Below, piece by piece: positions 33,499 through 42,350 of a DNA stretch of 64,000 nt; within the stretch, counting starts at the first letter, position 1, and each line of letters starts with the position of its first letter. The stretch lies in the NCBI GenBank assembly GCA_963556145.1, contig OY744464.1, positions 2,356,001 through 2,420,000 on the forward strand, given 5' to 3'. Both the position numbers and the translations under genes were made by a program. This DNA is from Hygrocybe punicea. Its lineage: Eukaryota; Basidiomycota; Agaricomycetes; Agaricales; Hygrophoraceae. The notes below the pieces were generated by a model. It ran no database searches. It worked only from the letters and a program-made list of their open reading frames with translations, and was not told the origin of the DNA.

Positions 33499-33951
33499 CG
33501 TAGTTGGTTGCTGGTAGAATTCAAAGAGGATAACTTGTGTACGGTATATTAAGATTAGTAGTTCTTGGCTGTTTCTGATGCAAGTGTCAGAAATCTAACT
33601 ATATTCAGGTAAACTGTCCTGTTTGTGTCTTAGTGTTGCCGGTGTTTTGGTGTTCCGTACTGCCGGTGTTGGCGTTCGGTGTTCGGATGTTTGGATGTCC
33701 AGGTATTTGGATGTTCTGATATTGAGAGTGACATCATTGTGTCTTTTGTGGGCAAATTATCTATTGCATTTGATATTTATGGCTTCTTACCGAGGTAACA
33801 AGGCACAAAAAATAACACAGAACAGAATGTAATTTTCTTTTCTAGATTCTAATATATGAGAAAGGCGTTCCTGATTCATACCGTTAATGTCGACGAATAT
33901 CAGGTTTTGTTGGAACACCTTTTTTTCTTCGTGTTTGTCCTTCTTACCAAC
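33499..33951. promoter_or_regulatory. Shared divergent upstream region of Y2 and Z
   Basis: A 450-bp gap between two divergent genes. It holds a loose repeat of GTGTTTTGGTGTTCCG, GTTCGGTGTTCGGATGTTTG words (33635-33725). No defined promoter element could be assigned. Confidence 0.4.
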
Positions 33952-35984
33952 ATGCCCCCGAAAAAGCGTTCCAGTGTTGGGTCTTCTCCACCTGCTCTGT
34001 ATTCATCTTCCCTTTATTCAGCTCCCCAATTCACTTATCTTTGTACTGGTTTAGCAGGCAAGGCAGTACTCATGCTCGAAAAAAAAAGCCGGTGTATGTT
34101 TACAGCGACATCGAGGAGATGTGGGTGCTTCTTTGTTACTTGAAACAGTCCGATTTCTGATGTCTCACCCAGTGATGGCGAAAGTGAGGAGGCCACACAG
34201 TGAGTATGGTTTATCTGCAATTTGACCGATTTATTTAACTCACTTGAATGATTTATTAGAGAGGATAAAACTCCCTCACCGATTCCCAAGCCGAAGGGAT
34301 CAGCTAAGCGGTTTGTAATCATTTTTGATCTAGTGGAATGACTTGTCTTATTATTATGCGTTACACAGGGGCATCTCAACCACCAAGAGTACTCCTCGTT
34401 CTGCGAAAAAAGCTCGAGTTGCTTCTCCAGAAATCTCCCAAGAAGAAGACATGCTGTATGTGACTTTGCATCATTTCGACCGTTGAATGATTGATGTTGA
34501 AAGATACTTCAATAGTTCATCGAAGCCCCAAACAAAGTATTGCTCACCAGTGTTCCACACACCTTACCCGTCACTAATACGTCAGTTGGTCCAACAGGTC
34601 TCTTCAAAAGGCGTCTTCTCAAAAGGTCTTTCATACAAGAGCCGATTCCCCTGAAGAGGATGTTTTTCGGTAAAAGACAGTCCTTAATTTGAGAAGCATC
34701 CATTCATCTCATGCTTACTAGTTCGTCCCCATCTAAGAAAGTCAAGAAAGAGGGGGAAGGAATGGTATATTTTGATGACTTTCCTGAATCGTAGGTGTTT
34801 TCCGACTTGCATTATTATATCATAAATCTCACATTTTACTCTGCTAGCCGAAGCTTCATCAAGTCCGGTGCTGGTCCTGTCGAATGTGAAGTTCTCTTTC
34901 CAGAACTAATGGACCCCATGTTGAAGGACATGTATAGGAATCTCCCTGCTCTTCGGTGAGCATCAACCGTTTTGTTTTTGTATTGTTTTTATGATTGACT
35001 GTGCTGGATTTAGCAAAGGGACTCTGGTCACTGCCAATGCTGGTATTGATCCCATTGAACCATTTTTGCTTAGCAACGTTCCAACAATCTTTCCCTCAGC
35101 AAATATGAAGTATGTCTCTTGCTTACTTTGATCATGAGCTGTGGTTCAAACTGTAACTGCGTACCTAGGCTTCTTTTCGAGGCCATCACCTTTACTAGGT
35201 CCGGTGTGTTCATGAATCTGTCCAGAGCATCCCCACATGTCGTCAAGACCAACCCAGTATCGGAAAGTACACGATCTGTGGAGTATGCTAGCTAGGCTGG
35301 CTCATACAGATTCAATCCTTATATCGTTTTCACCTCCGTTTTGCTTGTGACCAGTTCCAACTTGACATCTGAACCTGTTGGGATTTTCCGGCAGATCAGT
35401 GGACTGATGTGCACTCAGGAGTGGGAGAGGTTCTGTGCCTTTTTCTGCATGGTATTCAAGGTTCCTGAGCTGAGGGCTCAAATATTTGAGGGTTCGGTGG
35501 TGATTAGCACTCGTGCTAAACAAAAAGACAGGGATGACGGTAAGTACCAGTCACATCCTATTGCATTTGAGATCTTCTAATAACTTAGTCATTGTTCAGC
35601 TGGATCTACAGGAAATAACATTGCGAAACTACTGGCCAGAAAGAAATCAGCCGCCAATCAGTCTCCGGTGAAAGCCATGTCATCTAATAGTAGGGCAGTG
35701 AAAGGTGCATTGAACTTCGAGGACCAAGGTGAGTAAAATTTGATTGGTTAGTTTTTGATGGTCTGAGGAAGTTGCCAGTTCCGGTATATGACGGCATGAA
35801 TGGCATGGTGAATTTTACCAGGCTCGATCACCTTCCGTCTGACTTGAAGTTGTGGGAGGACGACTTGGTGGGAAAGATTTGTCTGGTTGGGTACACGGCG
35901 AATAGCTGGATCCCCAAGGACAATGTGACCAAGCAGCTCTCCCTAAATATCCAGTGGGCCATAGTTTTAGCCAAGGAGGAGTAG
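33952..35984 (+). CDS. Gene Z: spliced basic/acidic nuclear-type protein, function unknown
   Basis: Starts MPPKKRSSVGSSPPALYSSS and ends KQLSLNIQWAIVLAKEE (TAG 35982-35984). The first third is a string of small serine/lysine-rich exons (DKTPSPIPKPKGSAKR; TSTTKSTPRSAKKARVASPE), suggestive of nuclear localisation. The folded part starts about 34850: SGAGPVECEVLFPELMDP, TANAGIDPIEPFLLSNVP, ITFTRSGVFMNLSRASPH, GLMCTQEWERFCAFFCMVF, and WEDDLVGKICLVGYTANSW. Introns of about 50-60 bp with GT-AG borders separate them; the exact small 5' exons are uncertain. I do not recognise the family. A decayed relative is at 55190-55658. It converges on the TET/JBP gene. Confidence 0.65.
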
Positions 35985-36034
35985 AGCCGTCAGCTTCGGT
36001 GAAATTTTTTTTTACATGATTATTCTGAATCTGT

Positions 36035-36372
36035 AGGGTTGTTTGAAAACCCAATATACCATTTTGTTGCCTGGTTTTGAACACAAGTTCAGCTTGTTTG
36101 TTAATGACCGAACTTGCATGGGTGAAAAAGTTTTTCCATGCCTTACTTGAGTTTTTTACCGTCCTTGTGAATTTTTTTTCCACACATTACTTTAATTCGT
36201 TACAAGTTTCTAATCCAATATACCGGGTTTATTATCTGATTTTGAACACAACTTCAGCTTGTTTGTTAAAAGACCAAACTTTCATGGGTGAAAAAGTTTT
36301 TCCAAGCCTTACTTGAGTTTGTTACCGTCCTGGTGAATTTTTTTTTCCACACATTACTTTAATTCGTTACGA
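36035..36372. repeat. Tandem duplication of ~166 bp between Z and TET/JBP
   Basis: Two copies of a unit with TTCAGCTTGTTTGTTAA, CATGGGTGAAAAAGTTTTTC and CACATTACTTTAATTCGTTA (about 36035-36203 and 36204-36370). It fills the gap between two convergent genes and may contain their 3' ends. Confidence 0.85.
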
Positions 36373-36402
36373 AGTTCCAAAACACATAAACAACTTGTCA
36401 TT

Positions 36403-37882
36403 CTACTGCCCCAGCAGTTCTTTAAGAGTACTAAACAGTCCAAGTCCCATTTCCCATCTAGTTGCGCCTTCTTTCTCTAACTCAGCCCTAGCCCACTTTT
36501 TCGAAGCCAGAAATGCAGTAACACTCTGGAACCCATACTCCACCCATCTAAACAAGCCCCCTGCCGTGTACTGTGTGAAGGACATCCTTGTTTCTCCCGA
36601 TTGAATTGAGGTGTTGGAGTGGCGGAGGACGGCGGAAGGAATAATGCCGGTGGTCCCAGCGGGAAACTCAATAACCATCTTCAAATCCCAAAGGATGAGA
36701 TGGCCCCCAAGTGTCGGATCGAAGTCACCCAGTGGGGTGATGGAGCACATCCCAAAAGACAAATTCTTGAAGTCGATGTGGTCGAAGCATACCGTCTGTG
36801 GTCCGAAATTGAACGTGCTGGTTGACCATATGCTGTTGTCGAATGTCCTTGCCAACTCGGGATACCTCTCGTACAGTGTTCCCATTTTTTCCTTGTAATA
36901 CGAATACAACTTTGGCATCCACGTCGAAAATGCTCCTGATGCAAATCCTGCAAATCCCCTAATTGCAGGGTGATTAATGAGCATCATGAGGATTTCGCTA
37001 TCCTTAGCGCTATTGCAAAGGTTCCCAGGTGTCTACTCAGGGAAGGAATCAGTAGATGAATCGGCAATACAAAAATGGAGTTTGCCTTCTGTCCCCCCCC
37101 ATATGATGCCCCATGGCTTAGCACATAGAAAATGCCGCGTCTATGACTCTCTTGGGTGACTGAGAAGCTAGCTAACGTCCTAGCATGGGCCATGGCTTCC
37201 GCAGTGTCTCGATGCATCGTCTGACCTAGCTCACCATCCGGTCGACCTACCATGACAACTATCAAAAGACCTTCTTGGTTTTCAATAGGAAATGACTCTC
37301 TATTATTGTATCATTAGCTTTTATCACCAGTAATGGGAATGAGACTTACTTTCCGTCCCAATGGTGTAGGGTAAATTTGAATATGGAGTCGGAACCCACC
37401 ATTTCCTCCAATGTAAAGGTCCTATTGTACCCATCCGCGTTGACCGTGGTGTAGCCGATTTTTGTAACTGATACTGCATCAACGTCAAGGTCGAGTTGGG
37501 CAGTGACTTTGTTGGCCTCCTTGACGTGTTTTTTGGTGGTGGAAGGACGGACAGTGTAATCACCAAAGGAACGACTACTCCGTTCTTGCTGCCGTTTCAT
37601 TTGTCGTTTTTGTTTACTTCTCAGCTTTCGATATTCGTTTACGGATTTCGCAGGTGGCTGACGAGAAATGGGGGTCGCAGTGGATGATGTGGGTGTCTGA
37701 TGTTCATCGGAGTTGATATCAACATCGGAATCGTGATCAGAAGGCGCAGGGGTGTCAGGTTGGTCAGTTTGACATATGGATTGGAAGGGGTAGTCCTCTG
37801 TGTCGTCCTCCTGGTTGCTGATTTCGGATTGGACCGCATTGCCCAGTAATTGTTCAAAATTAAAAGAATTATTATTCGCCAT
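36403..37882 (-). CDS. TET/JBP-like 2-oxoglutarate/Fe(II) dioxygenase
   Basis: Fungal TET/JBP proteins are predicted nuclear dioxygenases that oxidise 5-methylcytosine in DNA. Start ATG 37882 (MANNNSFNFEQLLGN). Exons: 37350-37882, 37086-37299 and 36403-37032. The first intron is GT-AG (37300-37349, 50 bp) and the second GC-AG (37033-37085, 53 bp); both joins keep frame (HHWDGKESFPIENQEG; GGGQKTPGNLC). Exon 1 has an acidic, then basic linker (RKLRSKQKRQMKRQQERS). Exon 2 has VVMVGRPDGE and HRRGIFYVLSHGASYGGGQ. Exon 3 has the iron-binding HxD in FDHIDFKNLSFG, the distal histidine in SAVLRHSNTSI and the 2-oxoglutarate arginine in GETRMSFTQYTAGG. About 458 codons, no stop or frameshift. It is the best preserved gene in the window. 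Family assignment rests on motif memory and should be confirmed by profile search. Confidence 0.78.
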
Positions 37883-38560
37883 GATGGCCTGAGTCTGACA
37901 GATCAAATTCAGCAACTAGCTAGCTAACCCCACTGAAATATATATTAATGTTTACCATTGAACGGGTTTGCATGGCGTTAGTTCAGCGGTCCAGCTTGAA
38001 CACTCGAAAAATATATATGTCACATGACCATCAATTGGTGACGCGTTGACGGTTGACTCGTGCCCACTATCGCGACCATGAAATGACGATAACAGTAACG
38101 ACGATGATGCCGAGGACAATGAGGGCAAGCACAACAGTGACAATGACGACGACCACTACCTCAAAATGCTACGACACCATGGCCACCACAAAAACGATGA
38201 CTCTCCTTCCTCTACCCCCTCTCCTCGCCCTCTCTCCCTCGCCCTCCATCTCCCTCTCCCTCTCCCTCTCCCTCTCCCTCTCCCTCTCCCTCTCCCTCTC
38301 CCTCTCCCTCTCCCTTCTCCCTTTCCCTCTCCATCTTTCTCCCACTCTCCCACTCTCCCCCTCTCTTCTTTTGCTAATCTCATTCACCATCTCCTTAATT
38401 TTTATTATGTTTTAATACTTAATTATCAATTTGTACACGAAAAAAATGACATGGACGATGACTGTGACTAAGAACTCACCATCGATATTCCGAGTCAGAC
38501 TGCACCCTCTGTAACCTCACGAACACAGCGCCAATGTCAATCGACATGGCTGTGCACATT
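37883..38560. other. Upstream region with microsatellite
   Basis: No gene seen. Contains a run of GAC/ACGATGAC words (38085-38160) and the hexanucleotide repeat listed separately. Confidence 0.5.
38248..38318. repeat. (TCCCTC)n hexanucleotide microsatellite
   Basis: About 11 near-perfect TCCCTC units within a wider CT-rich tract (38190-38370). Confidence 0.95.
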
Positions 38561-39540
38561 CGCGAGGATAGATGGGTTGCAAGCTGGCATTACAGTTCTC
38601 AGCGTGACTCCCTGTCATCGGCGCGTTGACATTGGCAAGGGCGTGGCGTGTGTGCCACAGCTGTGCAGGGTTAGGCCTGCACCCCAAGACACCTGTTGCA
38701 TCAACATTGATGAGGTCCGACGACAACCCGGGCTGAAGTCTTTGATGGGTCCAGCGAGACTGCGTTCAAAATTAAGTTCACTTTCACTGGGTGCCCCATT
38801 TTCAGTTTGCGGACAAGTCTCAAGGAAGATCCGACAAAGTCCCGGTCTCGAGTCTTCGAAGGGTTCAGAGAGACTGCCCTATTGTTTTTTGGGTGCCCAT
38901 CTGCAGTCTACCGACAGTTCTCAAGGGAGGTCCGACAAAGTCCCGGTCTCGAGTCTTCGAAGGGTCCAGAAAGACTGTCCGCAACAGCAGACATTCAAAG
39001 GGTGGAAGCGAATCGTGCACAGACTGCACAATTACGACTCCCGCGGCGCAGATCGCCCCCTCCAGTGGAAAATGCTGGGGACTGGAGGAGGGCCGTGCAC
39101 AGACTGCACGTCCACGCCCTCCGTGGCCCAGACGGCCATTCCCCACTTCAATTTAGCAGGGTGGAAGCGAATCGTGCACAGACTGCACGATTACGGCTCC
39201 CGTGGCGCAGATCGCCCCCTCCAGTGGAAAATGCTGGGGACTGGAGGAGGGCCGTGCACAGACTGCACGTCCACGCCCTCCATGGCCCAGATGGCCAATC
39301 CCCCGGTCAGAAGGGTGGAAGCGGATTGCACACAGACAACTTCCATGGCCCAGACGGCCACCCTTCTATGCTACAAAGCTAGGAAACATATTAAAACTAT
39401 CAAAACTACGTGTAAAGTACTGGGACTGACCTTTGTGGTGGGATTAAAAGAGCAACCAAAGCGTGTCAACCAAAGCGCGTCGACGCGTCAAACAATGATT
39501 AGTAATATTTTCCCACGGTTAAAACAAAATTCGTAAACAT
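38560..39540 (-). repeat. R3 repeat, least decayed copy
   Basis: Contains three to four GTGCACAGACTGCAC units (about 39014, 39096, 39173 and 39255), preceded by repeated GGTCTCGAGTCTTCGAAGGG blocks (38845 and 38945), and followed by GTCAAACAATGATTAGTAAT, the same tail as at 4420 and 9560. It lacks the splice-signal array of the other copies. Unlike those copies it is rich in intact CpG. The 319-codon ORF through it is a repeat shadow. Confidence 0.75.
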
Positions 39541-39722
39541 AAACAATTACTTCTTGTGGTGGGGGCTGGACTAAAATGATTATAATTAGCACTGGATTAG
39601 TAGTAATATTTTCCCTCGGTTCAAAAAAGTTTTTTAAAGAATTAAATTATTATAATTAAAGATCATTAAACCGATCCCATTTGATAACTCATTGTTCTGT
39701 TCACCAAAATTGATACTTGAGA

Positions 39723-41347
39723 ATGCCTCGTACTAAACAAACCGCCAAGTTGTCAGTCGGTGGTATTGCACCCCGAAGAACTGCTCAAACCGAATTGGTG
39801 TCGACCCCTGCAACGCCGGCGGTGCGTCTGATCGTGTCCTCCGATGCCTCAACTCCGTTGCCTCCCCCACCGTCTGACGACAAAAATGATGTCCATACTT
39901 ACTTTTGGCGTTTTTTAAGTGGAAGCTGACCTCGTAATAGTTTTGTTACATTTGCCTGAATGGCAGATGCCTCCTGGTCTGTGATTACTGCCCACGTTTG
40001 GTTTGCGATGGATGTCTTTCCATCCCCACCTATTTGGATACCGCGTCCACAGTCTTTATCTGCCCAACGTGTCATGAGTTGAATTTCAAAGGCCCTCATA
40101 ATCACCCGTACTATGTAGGTGTGTCAATAATTCTCGACGACTTCAACTCTAATCATGATTCATTACTGACTTAGGCAATGTACACGTTGAATGGCCCAGC
40201 ATACGTCAGTAATTCCCTCAACCCCACCGCCCATGTACCTGCCACGATGTCTCCAGCTCAAATTGCCCATTCCTTTCAAATGCACGCCCATTCCCAAGTC
40301 TCCAACGATACCGTCCTGATCCTGCACTTTGTGCTGTCCGGGACGTCTCACGCTGGTACACCCGCTAACGTTCTTGCTGCGTACATGTCAAGCTTTCTGG
40401 GAGAGTCAACTCTCGAGTTCGCCGAGGTTGAGTTCGATCTTTCGGACGACTCCAACTTCGAGCCGCATGCAAAACAAGTTTCCAGCCTTTGTCGCAAGTA
40501 CCTGTATGTTTATAATTATCACATACTATACTGCTTCATCTGCTGAATTAAATACCAGACACCGTGCATCTCGACTTGTTGTTTTTATAACGACTCATTC
40601 CCATGACAACACCGGTGATCTGTTCATTGGTCCAAATCTGTGTGCCTCCGTAACCGAAGTGAGTTTTTTTTTTTTGTGCTCCATTTTTCTAATTACTTGC
40701 ATTAAACGTTAGTTTTTCAATGTTCTGATCCCCCGGAGGGTCGTAGGCTTTTTTCGTGAGCGGGATGTCACCGTTTGGGTGATGTCATGTGGTGCTTTGG
40801 TCAAAATGCCTGAGAGCTACCAGGACTTGGCTGGGGTGGTGAAACAGTACGTTTTTTCATCTTCGGTTTCAACTAAACTAAGTGCTTTATTTTAAGTTTT
40901 AAATTTAACAATTTGGTTGCCTTCACGGCAACCAAATTTCAACCGATTCTCACCATCAACTTGATCATCAGTGTGGCGCAAAGGAACCTTGTGGAGCAGT
41001 TCTCATTTGAACGTGCGATTCAGGACATGGTGCCGACAGTTTTTTCAATTGGCCGCCATACGGATATCGTATATATTCAATATTCCGGCGATGTTCTCAA
41101 GGGTACTCGTTATACCTGGTGCCACCCCAAAATCCGCCCATGGGGACAACAACTCCCCACTCAATGCTCCAAATGTGGCCGAATTCGATCTTGGTCTTTT
41201 TCTCGACAACGGTCGGATATAGTGGTGACGTGTGATAGGTGTCGATATCATTTAACTTTCGAACACCCAGGGGGTGAGCTTAACTGGTTGGGGGGCGAAT
41301 TCTTCGGTGGACGTTGGTTGATACGTGATATCCCATTTACCACGTAG
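39723..41347 (+). CDS. Histone H3-tail-mimic protein with PHD-like zinc finger
   Basis: Begins MPRTKQTAKLSVGGIAPRR; histone H3 begins (M)ARTKQTARKSTGGKAPRK, so R2-A7, GG12-13 and APR are kept, lysine 4 is kept, and the lysine 9 and 14 positions are leucine and isoleucine. After a proline-rich linker, exon 2 (39941-40114) encodes FCYICLNGRCLLVCDYCPRL then VCDGCL and FICPTCHE: a C-x2-C, C-x2-C, C-x2-C, C-x2-C pattern like a PHD finger. Later exons (40175-40508, about 40557-40657, about 40713-40849 and 40896-41347) encode an unrecognised domain (SCGALVKMPESYQDL) and a C-terminal zinc ribbon (CSKCGRIRSW ... CDRCRYHLTF). Introns 39891-39940 and 40115-40174 are clear; all joins I tested keep frame. 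No stop interrupts it. Roughly 395 codons. Probable nuclear protein that presents or reads H3K4-like peptide; mechanism is inference. Confidence 0.72.
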
Positions 41348-41599
41348 TTATATTTTTACCTTTCATGTGCATTTGTTTGTCTCAGCAACTTTGATAGTTG
41401 CTATGCCCAAATCCCAGATTCAAGCAAGTCAAGCAGAACTTCAGACAGGTGAGCCAGGTTCTGGGACTAAAAAAAAATCGTATGCATGTATGAAGAAATG
41501 AATCATTTCCACCCTATATACCTATTCTAGTAGTACGTTAATTCCATATTATACTTCACTGCATGACCTGAACTAGCAAGAGATATCGGATAGAACCAA
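41348..41599. other. Gap between the H3-mimic gene and the Helitron C leader
   Basis: No feature recognised; no Helentron-type 5' hairpin was found here. Confidence 0.4.
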
Positions 41600-41927
41600 A
41601 GATATTTCATCACGTGATGTTCAAATTCTTTTTCTCTCCAAACCAAATTCCGATGCTGTCCAAACGTCTCGTCTCAACATCACTGCTGCTGCTTCTTGCA
41701 CTAACCATTCTATTCCAAATGAATAATCTAGAGGTCCTATTTGACTTGTATTCAACACATCTGAATTACTAAACTACTAAATTATGTTAGTTCTCGACCG
41801 CCGAAGTTCATACAGATGGAAAATTCGGTAAAATCTTGGCTGGAACTAGCCAATTGCTTTGGAAGGGTTTCGGTAAGTAAAGCCAACTACTTCTACATCT
41901 ATTCAATCAATTGAGGCCTTTCATCCT
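41600..41927 (+). promoter_or_regulatory. Helitron C leader/upstream region
   Basis: Conserved with the minus strand of 9200-9560 (shared TAGCCAATTGCTTTGG and a GTTAGGTATTACTTGT-like block), where no host gene adjoins, so it belongs to the element. A GTAAGT-type word at about 41874 may be a leader intron donor. Confidence 0.55.
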
Positions 41928-41969
41928 ATGGAATGGTTAGGTATTACTTGTCAGGGTTGGAGCGGATTC

Positions 41970-42180
41970 AGCCTGTTCAAACCATTGGGTTTGTCCTTCT
42001 CTCAGCCCAGCCAGTTGGGTTTGTATTTTTCTCCGCCCAGACAGTTGGGTTTGTGTTTATCTCCACCCCGACAGTTGGGTTTGTATTTTTCTCCACCCAG
42101 TGAGTTGGGTTTGTATTTTTCTCCACCCAGACAGTTGGGTTTGTATTTTTCTCTGCCCAGGCAGTTGGGTTTGTTATTAT
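41970..42180 (+). repeat. ~30-bp tandem repeats in Helitron leader
   Basis: Six to seven units of CAGTTGGGTTTGTATTTTTC then TCCACCCAGA-like sequence. The inverted leader at 9015-9185 has the same array. If translated it gives a QLGLYFSPPR repeat, but the array is more likely untranslated leader. Confidence 0.85.
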
Positions 42181-42350
42181 CTCAGCATGAAATATTCTGT
42201 GCATTGTTCTCTTTACCCAGACCATCTAGTGTATTGTCTTCTCTGCCTCAACAGTTGAATCAATCTCCATATGTCTTGTTATGGATCTGCACAGGTATCC
42301 TAACCTGGCATTTTCCTACATTGATAATATTCCATCTCAGGAAGATAGTA

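Noticed and set aside
38577..39536. 319-codon ORF in the R3 copy
   Set aside because: It reads through tandem units with all three frames open and has no homologous ORF in the other R3 copies.
41928..42350. Helitron C protein starting at ATG 41928
   Set aside because: The first 140 codons would be the translation of the 30-bp leader array, which is not retained as coding in the inverted leader at 9 kb; ATG 42351 is preferred.
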